In this document: positions 1 to 9,034 of the stretch, in pieces
Numbering within the stretch: the stretch's first letter is position 1
Layout: every line of letters starts with the position of its first letter
DNA from: Candidatus Sumerlaeota bacterium
GTDB lineage: Bacteria; Sumerlaeota; Sumerlaeia; SLMS01; JAHLLQ01
Direction of reading: 5' to 3'
Length of the DNA stretch: 64,000 nucleotides
Assembly: GCA_030156535.1 (NCBI GenBank)
Contig: JASGMJ010000008.1
Location: 62,001-126,000, forward strand
Notes under the pieces: generated by a model
Seen by the model: only the letters and a program-made list of their open reading frames with translations
Database searches by the model: none
What the model was told of the DNA's origin: nothing
Position numbers and translations under genes: made by a program

Positions 1-713
1 TCGGCACAGAGGCAGACGGGGCCCGTGTAGCCGCGCTGGGCGAGGAGTTCGGCGACGCGGCTCCACCGCGCGCATCCCATGTTGCCGGCCGTCCAGTAGC
101 GGTGCCATTGCACTTCGACGGCCTCGGGCCCCGTCGTGCGGATGGGCATCGCGTTCTTGAGGTTGACCATGAGCAGGTGCGACCAAAGCAGGTCGATGGC
201 GTGCTCGGGAATTTCGCCCGCGAGCGCACAGTGCGCCGGGTCCCACACGGCGCCGACAACGTCGGGCTCGAAGTGATCGAGGATGCGGCGCACACCAGAG
301 GCGTTGGCGACGAACTCGCCGTCGTGATTCTGAACGCCGATGGCGATTCCGCAGCCGCGCAAAATGGGAACAAGTGCTTTGAAGGACTTGATCGCGGCGC
401 GCTCCGTGTCGAGGTACGACGCCGTGCGCGGCACCTTGACCATCGTGCGCAGAATCGGACGCGTGTCGATGCTGCCCATGGCGCGGATGATGTCTTCAGT
501 GGGATCGGCGGCGACGCTGAGGATCTTCAGCCCCTCCTCCGCGAAAAGGCGCGCGGCGGCGGGGAGTTGCGTGGCGGCGTTCTCCGGCGAGACGGCAAAG
601 CCGGGGCGCACGGGAAGCTCGACGCCATCGAAGCCAAGTCCGCGGACGAAACGCGCGAGTTCGGCGAGAGACTTGTCTTTCCAGGGCTTCGTGAAAACGA
701 TGAACGGTCCCAT
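1..713 (-). CDS. Sugar phosphate isomerase/epimerase-like TIM-barrel protein (3' end beyond window)
   Basis: The protein starts at ATG 713 and about 237 residues are visible before the window edge, so the C-terminus is missing. It begins MGPFIVFTKPWKD and carries hallmarks of the AP-endonuclease-2/xylose-isomerase-like TIM barrel: an early GFDGVELP strand, VQNHDGEF (His/Asp/Glu metal-site region) and VWDPAHC. Such enzymes isomerise or epimerise sugars and are usually cytoplasmic; no signal peptide is seen. The start lies one base after the stop of the lyase gene at 715, so it is translated as the distal part of the same leftward operon. The substrate cannot be told from sequence; a uronate-derived ketose is inferred from context. 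Confidence 0.8.
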   Translation of the reverse strand, partial: MGPFIVFTKPWKDKSLAELARFVRGLGFDGVELPVRPGFAVSPENAATQLPAAARLFAEEGLKILSVAADPTEDIIRAMGSIDTRPILRTMVKVPRTASYLDTERAAIKSFKALVPILRGCGIAIGVQNHDGEFVANASGVRRILDHFEPDVVGAVWDPAHCALAGEIPEHAIDLLWSHLLMVNLKNAMPIRTTGPEAVEVQWHRYWTAGNMGCARWSRVAELLAQRGYTGPVCLCA

Positions 714-714
714 G

Positions 715-3090
715 CTACTTGCTTCCTTCCGTGATGAGCAATTTGCCCCCAGCGGGCAGGGCGACGACGAGGGCGTTGCCTTCGCGCTTCGCGTCGATGC
801 GTTCGCCTTGGAAGGTGGCCGCTGCGTTGGCGGGAGCACCGGCGACGCGCAGCGTCAGGGGGCTGGCGCAGGAGAGGTCGATTTCAATGGCGCCGTTGCT
901 GGCAAGGTGGACGGCGAAGCTGGAAGGCTCGGAAACGTCGAGTGCGAAGCCGCCGGGTGCGGCGATGCTCTTGGCTTCCTGTGCAAAGAGGGAAGCGGCG
1001 CGGCCGTTCTCCTCGCGCATCCAGGCAAAGCGCCCGTCGCTGGAGAGTCCGGCGGTTTCGTTGGCAAGCGGCGCGGGCTGGAGGACGAACGTGTCGCGCG
1101 TTTCGCCGCGCGTGACGCGTGCACCAATCGCTCCGCCGGAGCAGGGCAGCGATTCGATGGCGGGGGCCTGCGCATCGATGGCTGCGGGGACGAACACCGA
1201 GAGGAAGAGTGCCTCGTCGGCGTTGAGCGTGTTCGTGATGTAGGGGAACGCGGCGTAGTCGCCCTTGATGTAGGTGACCTCGCCTTCCTTGCGGGCGAGG
1301 GTGGCGCCGGTGGAAAGGAAGTGGCTGAAGAGTTTCGCGGTGGGGCCGTAGCGGTCGTTCTCGTAGGTCCACGTGCATTGCGTGCCGTTGTTGTCGAGAG
1401 CCGCGCGGCCACCGTGGAAGACGAAGGCGATCTCGCCTGGCTGCGGGAGCTGTATGCGGTCGGCGACGACGAAGTACTCCTGGCCGGGGAAGGCAATGGC
1501 GCGCGCGTGCGTGCCGCCGCTGGCGTAGGCCGCGCTCTTCTCCTCGAAGTCGAAGAAGGACGTGTCGATGCGGTCGCGCGAAGGGGGCGTCCAGTTCTCG
1601 GCGATGTCGCCGGGCGCCTTGCCGTCGACCATTACGACGTTGTGGGCCTCGGGAGTTCTGTACCACTGCGTGCGGATGGCCTCGCCGTAGCTCTTGCGCG
1701 AGTAGCCCGCGTCGCTCGCCATCATCTGGTTTTCGGCCTGGATGAGGAAGCTGAGATGCTCGAAGTGTTCGTGGTTGTCGGCTTCGGCGACGCCCTGGAA
1801 GAGCAGGTAGCGATGCGCGGGATCATTGAAGGACCAGTCGTTGCGGAAGGCCGTCTGCCCGCTGTCGAGAAAGACCGTGGGGGAACACGCAGGAGGAGCG
1901 GGCTTCACGGAAGGATCGTAGCAGAGGAACTCGGTGGTTGGCAGTGCGTAGTCCCACGACGCGCCGGAGTAGTTGAAACCTGACTCCTTCTCTTCGAGTT
2001 CAAAGGGGACGAAGTCGGTGGCGTCGCCGTTCCATTGCAGGATGGCGCCGAAGGAAGGCTGGGCGCCGAAACGGCTGGTGGCATTGCGGTATGCGCCCGA
2101 GACCATGCGCGACGGGAACGGGCGGATGTAGCTGTCCTCGATGTTGGGAATCCACCCCTTGCCGTTGCGAATCGCGACGGGCCATTCGAAGGCGGGCTGG
2201 AAGGCGTCGAACGCATCGACGCCCGAGACGTTGCGGTAGTGGTAGAGGAACGGCACGAAGTTGATGAGCGAGAAGATGTAGTAGTGCGAGCCCTCGCGGT
2301 AGATGCCGTCGCTGCTGAAGAAGTAGCGCGTATTGTCATTGGATGCCTGGAGCGCGAGGGCGAGCCAGTCCTTCGCGTCCGGATGATCGGAGAGCGCGAG
2401 CTCGAGCGTTGCGAGTCCCCAGGCGGGCTTGGAGAGATGGTTGTGCGGACGGCTTGCCCAGTCGTAAAGATTCTCGTGCATGTAGGCGGCTTCGCGCGCG
2501 AGGCGTTCGCGAATGGCGGTGTCCTGTTCGGGGGTGAGCGTGGGCTGGACCCAGTCGTAGGCGGCGGCGTAGTTCTGCGCCCAGGTGCCGCGGTAGATTT
2601 CGTCGGCGGCGGTGCTGCTGTTGCGCGGATCGATTTCGTAGAGCGGGCCGTCGTACGCGCGGAGAAGGACTTCAACGGCGCGCAGGCGCCATGCTTCGCG
2701 TTCGGCGGCGTCCTCCGTCCCCATGTACAGAAGGCCGCTGGTGATGGCGATCTGACTCATGGCGCCGAAGTACTTGTGCAGCGTCGTCTTGTCCGTTTCC
2801 GTGGGAAGGGCGGGGATGGGATCGGTGGCGAAGGGGCTTTCGGCGATCTTGCTCCAGAGACGCGCGGCGACCTCGTCCTGTGTGCGGCGCGCGCGCAGTT
2901 CGGCGATTCCGTCCGCATCGAACCACAACGAGGGGTGCGTTTCGGCCGCGGGCAGAACCGGCGTTTCGTCGATTGCGAAGCCCGTGTAGTTCTCATAGTT
3001 CGCGGCGTGCAGCGTCGTGGGAATGACGCCAGTGGATGCGCCGAGCGCGAGAGCAAAGGCGATGGAGGAAGTTGCAGTGAGTTTTTTCAT
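715..3090 (-). CDS. Secreted heparinase II/III-type polysaccharide lyase
   Basis: 791 residues from ATG 3090. This start is preferred over one four codons upstream because it gives a clean signal peptide (MKKL, hydrophobic stretch, cleavage near TLHA/ANYE) and overlaps the cupin stop codon by one base (TGATG). An N-terminal alpha-toroid (about 50-360) contains RPHNHLSKPAW and EGSHYYIF, whose Asn-His and Tyr fit the catalytic positions of this lyase clan. The C-terminal beta-sandwich (about 400-750) includes the AEADNHEHFEHLSF and HNVVMVDGKAP stretches typical of heparinase II/III-like domains. The enzyme should beta-eliminate a uronate polymer outside the cytoplasm and make unsaturated uronates. 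Exact polysaccharide lyase family and substrate are not resolved. Confidence 0.85.
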   Translation of the reverse strand: MKKLTATSSIAFALALGASTGVIPTTLHAANYENYTGFAIDETPVLPAAETHPSLWFDADGIAELRARRTQDEVAARLWSKIAESPFATDPIPALPTETDKTTLHKYFGAMSQIAITSGLLYMGTEDAAEREAWRLRAVEVLLRAYDGPLYEIDPRNSSTAADEIYRGTWAQNYAAAYDWVQPTLTPEQDTAIRERLAREAAYMHENLYDWASRPHNHLSKPAWGLATLELALSDHPDAKDWLALALQASNDNTRYFFSSDGIYREGSHYYIFSLINFVPFLYHYRNVSGVDAFDAFQPAFEWPVAIRNGKGWIPNIEDSYIRPFPSRMVSGAYRNATSRFGAQPSFGAILQWNGDATDFVPFELEEKESGFNYSGASWDYALPTTEFLCYDPSVKPAPPACSPTVFLDSGQTAFRNDWSFNDPAHRYLLFQGVAEADNHEHFEHLSFLIQAENQMMASDAGYSRKSYGEAIRTQWYRTPEAHNVVMVDGKAPGDIAENWTPPSRDRIDTSFFDFEEKSAAYASGGTHARAIAFPGQEYFVVADRIQLPQPGEIAFVFHGGRAALDNNGTQCTWTYENDRYGPTAKLFSHFLSTGATLARKEGEVTYIKGDYAAFPYITNTLNADEALFLSVFVPAAIDAQAPAIESLPCSGGAIGARVTRGETRDTFVLQPAPLANETAGLSSDGRFAWMREENGRAASLFAQEAKSIAAPGGFALDVSEPSSFAVHLASNGAIEIDLSCASPLTLRVAGAPANAAATFQGERIDAKREGNALVVALPAGGKLLITEGSK

Positions 3091-3431
3091 CAGTCGAACC
3101 ATTCATCCTCGGGGTCGAATGCGGGTACGGGTATGTTGACGATGCGCATCTCGCCGACGGCGCGATGGCGGCAGCCTGGCTGGATGAAGACGGCGGTCAG
3201 CGGACGGACGGGAACGAGTTCGCCGTCGAGTTCCAGATGCCCTTCGCCTTCCAGGATGAGGTAAATCTCCGTCAGCTTCTTGTGGTAATGGACGCGCGCA
3301 TCCTTCGAGATGTCCACCATGTGAAGCGTTGCCACCGGGTTGTCCGGCGAGGCAAACGCCCGGCGCGTCATGCCGCACGGGCAGGGCACCGCGTCCATTT
3401 CGTCAAGCTGGGCGATCTTGTACTTCTTCAT
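3090..3431 (-). CDS. Small cupin-domain protein
   Basis: 113 residues starting MKKYKIAQLD at 3431, with an AAAGGAG ribosome site upstream; a longer reading from 3473 lacks this support. It is a single-domain cupin: the first motif has HYHKKLTEIY (His-x-His and Glu metal ligands) and the second has IQPGCRHRAVG (final His). Small cupins in sugar operons are often isomerases (KdgF-like, linearising unsaturated uronates) or sugar-binding proteins. A KdgF-like role would suit this locus but is inference. The gene overlaps the symporter gene by 29 bases and the lyase gene by one base, so it is translationally coupled on both sides. Confidence 0.8.
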   Translation of the reverse strand: MKKYKIAQLDEMDAVPCPCGMTRRAFASPDNPVATLHMVDISKDARVHYHKKLTEIYLILEGEGHLELDGELVPVRPLTAVFIQPGCRHRAVGEMRIVNIPVPAFDPEDEWFD

Positions 3432-5199
3432 TCTTCTTCGCTCCTTTCCGGGCCACATAATGGAGGGCGGCACCGACTCCGGCGATCAGGGAGCCGCAGA
3501 ACACATAACTGAGCCTGCCGCCCATCGAGTTCGGGACGAAGACGGCAAGCAGGAGAATGAACCCGCCGTAGACGTAGCAGAGAACGGCGAGCGTATTGGA
3601 CTGGCGGGCGTCGTTGGCCTTTTCCGGTTCGTCATCCGACGTGACGGGGGTGGCGAGACGCTGGAAGAATTCCTCAACGCGCTCGACGTACTTCGCGGGG
3701 GCGTAGCGGTGGAACGCGATCGTCATGAAGAACCATCCGGAGCAGATGACGATGTTGCCGATGCCGCTGACGATGTAGTCGAAGTCCGACTTGCCGCGTG
3801 AGGAAAGGTCGTCGAGTCCGATCCATGAAAGGTTGAACCACTTCTTGAGGAACAGGGAGAAGGCAAAGCCGACGAGCACGGTGCTCCATGCGGACCACGC
3901 GGGGGTGCGCTTGATGATCATGCCCAAGACAAGTGGCGCGGCGAACGGCACGGCGATCAGCGAGCCGAACTGAATCATGATGTCGAACAGCGGCATGTCC
4001 TCGAGTTGATTGATGTAGAGCGCGGCCAGAATGATGAGAATGCCGAAGATGGCGCTTGTGATCTTGCCGACGAGGAGAAGGTGCCCGCCGGTTGCCTTGC
4101 GCATGAGAAGGGGCTGGTAGAAGTTTTTGACGAAGATGCCGGCGTTGCGGTTCAGCCCGCTGTCCATCGACGAAACCGTTGCCGCAAAGAGACCGCACGC
4201 GAGCAGGCCGAGCATCCCGACGGGGAGCGTCTGCATTCCCATGAAGATGTAGGCGCCTTCGGCAGGGTTGCCGAGTTCGGGGAAGACGCTGGCGAGATCG
4301 GGTTGCACGATGCGGGCGGCCATCGGCGGGATGAACCAGATCACGGGGCCGATGAGCATGAGGAGCGACGCGGTGAGCGCGGCCCACTTCGCGTGCTTGT
4401 CATTCTTCACGCACAGATAGCGGTACCCTTCGTACATGTTGTTCAGCTTGAACGTCTGCACGATGAGCGCGGTGATGATCCAGAAGTAGACGAACTCGGA
4501 GTGCTCGGCCATGCGCCAATTGAAGTGATGCGCGGGCACCTTGTCGAGGAAGCCACCGATGCCGCCGATGGCGGGGTGCCCGAGGGCGAGGATGGCCGTC
4601 ACGATGGCAATGGCCATGAGCAGTAGAAGCTGGATGAAGTCCGACGCGACGATGGCCCAGGAACCGCCGGCAACGGACATCACGACGACGACGATGCCGA
4701 CCGTCCAGATCGTGGCTTCCATGTCGAGGCCGAAGAAGCTGGCGGCGACGATCGCCAGACCGTTGAGCCAGATACCCGCGTAGGCGATGCTGATGGGGAC
4801 CTGCATCCAGGTGAAGAGCTGCTCGTTCACGGCGCCAAAGCGGTCGCGCACACCTTCAACAGCGGTGATGACGCGCATGCGGCGAAACCTGTAGCTCATG
4901 TAGAGATAATTGCCAAAGAAGCCCAACGCATTGCCGATGAAAATCCAGGCAACGAGGCTGCCATCCTGGTAGGCCTTGCCTGCGGCGCCCGTGAACGTCC
5001 AGGCGCTGAATTGCGTCATGAACGCCGTGGCTCCCACCATCCACCAGAGCATTTTGCCGCCACCGCGAAAGTAGTCGCTGGCGTCCTTGTTGAAATGGTG
5101 AAAGACGAACCCCACTCCGAACATGAAGGAGAAGTAGAAGAGGATGACGATCAGATCGTATCCGGTGAGGAGGGAGTCCTTGAGGATGGAGTCAAGCAT
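3403..5199 (-). CDS. Sodium:solute symporter (SSS family)
   Basis: 598 residues with about 13-14 hydrophobic segments, starting MLDSILKDSLLTGYDLIVIL. The early segment with DASDYFRGGGKMLWWMVGA, then SAWTFTGAAGKAY, and the central GSWAIVASDFIQ block are characteristic of sodium/solute symporters of the SglT/PanF family. It probably imports the mono- or disaccharide uronate released outside the cell. Its start overlaps the dehydrogenase stop by 8 bases, and its end overlaps the cupin gene by 29 bases, placing it in the middle of the leftward uronate operon. Substrate is inferred from neighbours only. Confidence 0.9.
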   Translation of the reverse strand: MLDSILKDSLLTGYDLIVILFYFSFMFGVGFVFHHFNKDASDYFRGGGKMLWWMVGATAFMTQFSAWTFTGAAGKAYQDGSLVAWIFIGNALGFFGNYLYMSYRFRRMRVITAVEGVRDRFGAVNEQLFTWMQVPISIAYAGIWLNGLAIVAASFFGLDMEATIWTVGIVVVVMSVAGGSWAIVASDFIQLLLLMAIAIVTAILALGHPAIGGIGGFLDKVPAHHFNWRMAEHSEFVYFWIITALIVQTFKLNNMYEGYRYLCVKNDKHAKWAALTASLLMLIGPVIWFIPPMAARIVQPDLASVFPELGNPAEGAYIFMGMQTLPVGMLGLLACGLFAATVSSMDSGLNRNAGIFVKNFYQPLLMRKATGGHLLLVGKITSAIFGILIILAALYINQLEDMPLFDIMIQFGSLIAVPFAAPLVLGMIIKRTPAWSAWSTVLVGFAFSLFLKKWFNLSWIGLDDLSSRGKSDFDYIVSGIGNIVICSGWFFMTIAFHRYAPAKYVERVEEFFQRLATPVTSDDEPEKANDARQSNTLAVLCYVYGGFILLLAVFVPNSMGGRLSYVFCGSLIAGVGAALHYVARKGAKKNEEVQDRPA

Positions 5200-6283
5200 G
5201 GCGTGCCGTTCCGGTTGTGGGGTCCTTCATCTCGAAGACCACGCCGAGGATTTCGTCGGGTGCGTCGAGAATGCGGTCGATTTCGGTTTCCGCATTGGCA
5301 AAGGGAATGCGGTGGGTGGTGAGCTGACGGACGTTTATGCGTCCTTCGGCGATCAGGCGAATGGCGAGTTCTAGGTTCGAGTGCGTGGTCCAGCGGACGT
5401 AAACGAGCGGGTAGTCCGCGCCGGATTCCCATGCCTTGTCATGATACCCGGGGCCCGTGCGCGACGCCATGCGGATGTCCACGTTGTGCATGGGCTTTGT
5501 CTTGAAGGGGAACTGCGCGTGTCCCAGGACGATGATCGCGCCGGTGGGGTGCCCGTCGGGCGAGCGCTTGAGCGAGAGGAGCGTCTTGTCGAAGACTTCC
5601 TCGCCGTTGCCGCCAAAGGCGAAGACGGAGAAGTCGAGTCCGTGCCCGACGGTGAAGGCGAGCGTACGGGGAACGGCATCCTCGGCGTCGCTTCGCACGA
5701 CGTCGGGGATTCCAAAGCCGCGCGCAATGGCGCAGCGTTGCGGGAGGGACTCCCAGCCGATGACGTAGCAACCGGAGAGCTGGAAGAGGCGCGCGGCAAG
5801 CTGGCCGAGAAGGCCGAGCCCGACGACGCAGACGTACTCGCCGAGCCGGGGATCGGCGCGGCGCAGGCCCTGCATCGCCGTGGCGAGCAACATGCCGTAG
5901 GCGCCTTCCTCGAAATCAACGTTGGCGGGGAGCTTGACGCACAAGTGATGCGGCACCACCGCGTGCGTTGTGTGGAGCGCGTAATTGACGCCGATGGCGG
6001 CAACGCGGTCGCCGGGTGCGAGTTGCGTCACGCCCTCGCCGGTTTCCAGAACGACGCCGGCATTGGAGTAACCGAAGGGCTTTGGGGGATGGGGGGTGGC
6101 GCCGTTGCCGTTGCTGCGTTGCGCGCTCAGCGCGTGCCACCCGCCGAGCTCGGAGCCCGGGCTGATGAGCGAACGATGCACTTCGATCAGGACGTGGCCG
6201 GGGCGAAGCTCGGGCACGGGCTGCTCGGCGAGTGCGATTCTTCCCCGATCCGTCAGGGTTGCTGTCATGCGGCTGGTGGTCAT
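5192..6283 (-). CDS. Zinc-free medium-chain dehydrogenase (MDR family)
   Basis: 363 residues from ATG 6283, which overlaps the upstream stop as ATGA and has AGGGAA ahead of it; an upstream in-frame extension is Arg-rich and unlikely to be coding. N-terminal GroES-like domain followed by a Rossmann fold with VGLGLLGQL for the dinucleotide. The position that normally carries the catalytic zinc cysteine reads SLISPGSE, so zinc ligands are absent, as in the MDR subgroup often found in sugar operons. It probably oxidises or reduces a sugar or uronate intermediate in the cytoplasm. The exact reaction is unknown. Confidence 0.8.
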   Translation of the reverse strand: MTTSRMTATLTDRGRIALAEQPVPELRPGHVLIEVHRSLISPGSELGGWHALSAQRSNGNGATPHPPKPFGYSNAGVVLETGEGVTQLAPGDRVAAIGVNYALHTTHAVVPHHLCVKLPANVDFEEGAYGMLLATAMQGLRRADPRLGEYVCVVGLGLLGQLAARLFQLSGCYVIGWESLPQRCAIARGFGIPDVVRSDAEDAVPRTLAFTVGHGLDFSVFAFGGNGEEVFDKTLLSLKRSPDGHPTGAIIVLGHAQFPFKTKPMHNVDIRMASRTGPGYHDKAWESGADYPLVYVRWTTHSNLELAIRLIAEGRINVRQLTTHRIPFANAETEIDRILDAPDEILGVVFEMKDPTTGTARHA

Positions 6284-7908
6284 GGCGCATTTCCCTTTCG
6301 GACGGTTGGATGGGCGGGAACGCCGGCGGCCTGCATGGCCTTGTCGGTGGCGCGCACGTCCTCGACCCATGCGGGAAGAGCGCCGAGCCGCAGTTCGAGC
6401 TGCGCTTCGTAGAGCGATTCGGGATCCACCGGTTTGCCAGGCGATTCGTAGATTTGCAGCGTGGACTCGTTGAACTTCACGTCCGCGCCGTGAATGCCGA
6501 CGACGATCGGTTCAAGGAAGCATTCCTTCTGTCCCTCGCGCCAGAAATCGTAGACGCGACCGGGGTCGGTGGGATGCAGGAAGTTCCACAGCGTGTACCA
6601 GCGCATGTGATGCGGCAGTCCGGCCATGGGGCCGCCGCTGCCATACAGGATGCCGCCGTCCACGCGGTCGAGCAGCGTCGCGTACGGGAACGTGGAATGA
6701 CAGTCGATGCGTTGCTCGGGGAGCATCTCGAAACGCCAGTAAACCGCGCCGACGGATTGATAGCCGACGCTGGGGCCGTGATGATGCCCCGCGTGATCAC
6801 GGCAGTACCCGGCCAGCACGCCATAGCCGCCGCGCGTATGAATGCCGAAGTGACCCTTGTTGCCCGCCATTGTGACATTGAGCACCGAGACGGCCGACGA
6901 GAAGCGCACTTCGAGGCAGACGTTCCAGTTGAGAAAGGTGCAGCGGCGCAGCCAGGAGTTCGCGACGTGGCTGAACTCCACGGCGCTCCATCCGCCGTCG
7001 TCGAGTGCGCTGCGATGGTGGACGAATTCCTGCTCCCACGAACCCTGGAAGCAGATGTCCTCGACGCCAACTTCCTCGATCGGCGTGTAGCGCTTCAGCG
7101 TCCAGCCGAACTCCGGATCAACGGTGATGTGGAGCGGTTCGCCGAACGTCACCGTGTTACCGTCGATGGCGGCGATGGTGTGGCGCTCGGTGATGACGAC
7201 GCCGTTGGAGAGAACTCGGGTGAACTGGGGGGCGGGCATTCGCGGCGCGAAGAAGGAGGGAATGGCTTCCGTGCTCTTGAGCGAGAGGGTGACGCGGTCG
7301 CCCGGTTTGAGTCGCGCGGCGGAGTCCACGGTGACGGTAAACGTTTCGCGGCGCGCCTCGCCGGTGATCGTGGCGAGGGCATCGTCGCCGACGGGATCAG
7401 GAGCGATGAACTCGATCTTGCACGGCGTGGAATACATCTTCGCGGGATCTTCCTCGCGAATGTGGTTGGCCATGCGGATGACGGTGCCGCCGGGGCCCGA
7501 GCCGCTGCCGCGCACGACGACGTTGCCGAAGTCGATGACGATGGTCTCGGTCTTGTCGCTGTCGGTGTTGATGAGGAACTCGCCGGCGGGAAAGAAGATC
7601 ACGCCGCCGCCCGCGTCGCGTGCCGCAGCGATGGCCTTGCGAAAGGCGGGCTCGTCGGACTTGGCGTCATCGGGGATTGCACCGAACTGCGTCACGTCGA
7701 AGACGGGGCCCTTCACGTCGGGGATGGCTTTCTCGCCGTAGTGGTAGCCCGCCCAGGAGAAGTCGGGGAGAAGTGGCTCGGTGCCGTCGGCCATGGCGAG
7801 ACGGAACTGCCGCCACGTTTGTGCTTCCTCGCGGGCGGGTTGGGCGAAGGCTGCGGCCGTTGTCAGAACAAGGGCCGCCGTGCCGATGGCGAAAACTGTT
7901 CGGTTCAT
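6280..7908 (-). CDS. Secreted right-handed beta-helix protein, DUF4955/pectate-lyase-fold-like (paralogue 1)
   Basis: 542 residues from ATG 7908 (ATGA overlap with the preceding stop), starting MNRTVFAIGTAALVLTTAAAFAQ, a clear signal peptide. The mature part opens with DFSWAGYHYGE and VFDVTQFGA, then GGGVIFFPAGEF, the usual N-terminal strand of pectate-lyase-superfamily beta-helices. It then has several parallel turns (VVVRGSGSGPGG, VGVEDICFQG, GYGVLAGYCRDHAGHHHG). It is clearly homologous to the larger product at 17056-19344, which adds a discoidin domain. Likely a secreted lyase or hydrolase acting on the polymer; catalytic residues cannot be assigned from sequence alone. Confidence 0.82.
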   Translation of the reverse strand: MNRTVFAIGTAALVLTTAAAFAQPAREEAQTWRQFRLAMADGTEPLLPDFSWAGYHYGEKAIPDVKGPVFDVTQFGAIPDDAKSDEPAFRKAIAAARDAGGGVIFFPAGEFLINTDSDKTETIVIDFGNVVVRGSGSGPGGTVIRMANHIREEDPAKMYSTPCKIEFIAPDPVGDDALATITGEARRETFTVTVDSAARLKPGDRVTLSLKSTEAIPSFFAPRMPAPQFTRVLSNGVVITERHTIAAIDGNTVTFGEPLHITVDPEFGWTLKRYTPIEEVGVEDICFQGSWEQEFVHHRSALDDGGWSAVEFSHVANSWLRRCTFLNWNVCLEVRFSSAVSVLNVTMAGNKGHFGIHTRGGYGVLAGYCRDHAGHHHGPSVGYQSVGAVYWRFEMLPEQRIDCHSTFPYATLLDRVDGGILYGSGGPMAGLPHHMRWYTLWNFLHPTDPGRVYDFWREGQKECFLEPIVVGIHGADVKFNESTLQIYESPGKPVDPESLYEAQLELRLGALPAWVEDVRATDKAMQAAGVPAHPTVRKGNAP

Positions 7909-9011
7909 CTTCCTCCACTCCCTGCCTTCATGGTGTCCGCCTGAGTGCGTCTGAGGGCCGCGAAGCTGGCGCGCAGATGACCGAGGGCCCACGCCATGCC
8001 CGCATGCCACGGCGCGTCGCAGGTGACGCGCGGCGTGTGGTCGGGGATGACGGTGCCGTTGAAGCCGCCACGGGCGAGCGCTTCGAGAAGGCGGGGAACG
8101 TCCACGTCGCCTTCGTCGAGAAAAACTTCGGTGTAGTTGGGGAGCGTGCCGCGCACGTTGCGCAGGTGAACGTAGGCGATGCGCCCGGTGCGGGCCAGAT
8201 GCTCGGCGGCGGCATACACGTCCTCGCCGGGCATTTCCGCAATGGTGCCGACGCACAGTTGCACGGCGTTGGCGTGGCTCGGATGGCGGGCGGTCAACTC
8301 ATCGAAATCGCGCACGCGGGTGAGCAGGCGCGCCGTGCCGCGCAGCACGGGGACCGGGGGATCGTCGGGGTGGGCAGCAAGACGGACGCCGTGCTCTTCG
8401 GCCACGGGGAGCAACTCGTCGAGCAGTTCGGTGCGCCGCGCGAGCATCTCCTCGCGCGTCACGGACGGGAGGTTGCCTGCGGGAGCGGCGGGATCGTAGA
8501 TGCGGTTCCAGACCCAGCCGAGAGGAATGGGCATTTGCGCGCGGCCGTCCTCGCCGTGAAAGCCCACCGTGGTCGCCGCGCCGCGCGCCCAGTCGCCGTA
8601 GACATGCCCCCAGACGCCAGCAATGGTGAAGCAGTAGCCAATGCACGGGATGCCGGCCTGGCCGGCGTTGCGCACGGTTTGCTTCAGGGCGTCGAGCTGC
8701 GCGCGCTTGTTGGGGCCGTCGAGCAGCACGTCGTGCCAGAGGGCGGGATTGAAGTTTTCCAGCGCGGCAAGACGAAGCCCCGCGTCCTCCACCATGCGGC
8801 GGATGTCGCGAAGTTCGTCGCGCGACCAGACGGTGCCGCGCGCGGCGGAAACGTCCCAGCCCTTGGCGTCGGCATCGAAGCGCGAATGACGCGGCGCGCC
8901 GGGGGCATAGTCTGCCATGTGCACAACGAGAGAGGCCGCACCGATCTGACGAGCGAAGCGTAGATTATCCCGCGTGAGCATCCGGGCGTACAGTCCCAGA
9001 CCCGGTTCCAT
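7905..9011 (-). CDS. uxuA: Mannonate dehydratase-like enzyme (UxuA family)
   Basis: 368 residues from ATG 9011, with GAAGGA upstream. The C-terminal half has the UxuA signatures in order: LAAHPDDPP, VQLCVGTI, IAYVHLRNV and IPDHTPR, carrying the His/Cys/His/Asp metal ligands. Mannonate dehydratase converts D-mannonate to 2-keto-3-deoxy-D-gluconate, the substrate of the kinase encoded at 23642-24742 in the same locus. The N-terminus (MEPGLGLYARML) lacks a signal peptide, so it is cytoplasmic. Substrate could be a related aldonate, because uxuA-like paralogues in such loci vary; family assignment is firm, exact substrate less so. Confidence 0.78.
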   Translation of the reverse strand: MEPGLGLYARMLTRDNLRFARQIGAASLVVHMADYAPGAPRHSRFDADAKGWDVSAARGTVWSRDELRDIRRMVEDAGLRLAALENFNPALWHDVLLDGPNKRAQLDALKQTVRNAGQAGIPCIGYCFTIAGVWGHVYGDWARGAATTVGFHGEDGRAQMPIPLGWVWNRIYDPAAPAGNLPSVTREEMLARRTELLDELLPVAEEHGVRLAAHPDDPPVPVLRGTARLLTRVRDFDELTARHPSHANAVQLCVGTIAEMPGEDVYAAAEHLARTGRIAYVHLRNVRGTLPNYTEVFLDEGDVDVPRLLEALARGGFNGTVIPDHTPRVTCDAPWHAGMAWALGHLRASFAALRRTQADTMKAGSGGR

Positions 9012-9034
9012 GGCGAACCCCGTTCCTTCGGCCT

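Noticed and set aside
102..1983. Rightward open frames over the isomerase and lyase genes
   Set aside because: Opposite strand to well-supported genes; no domain content.
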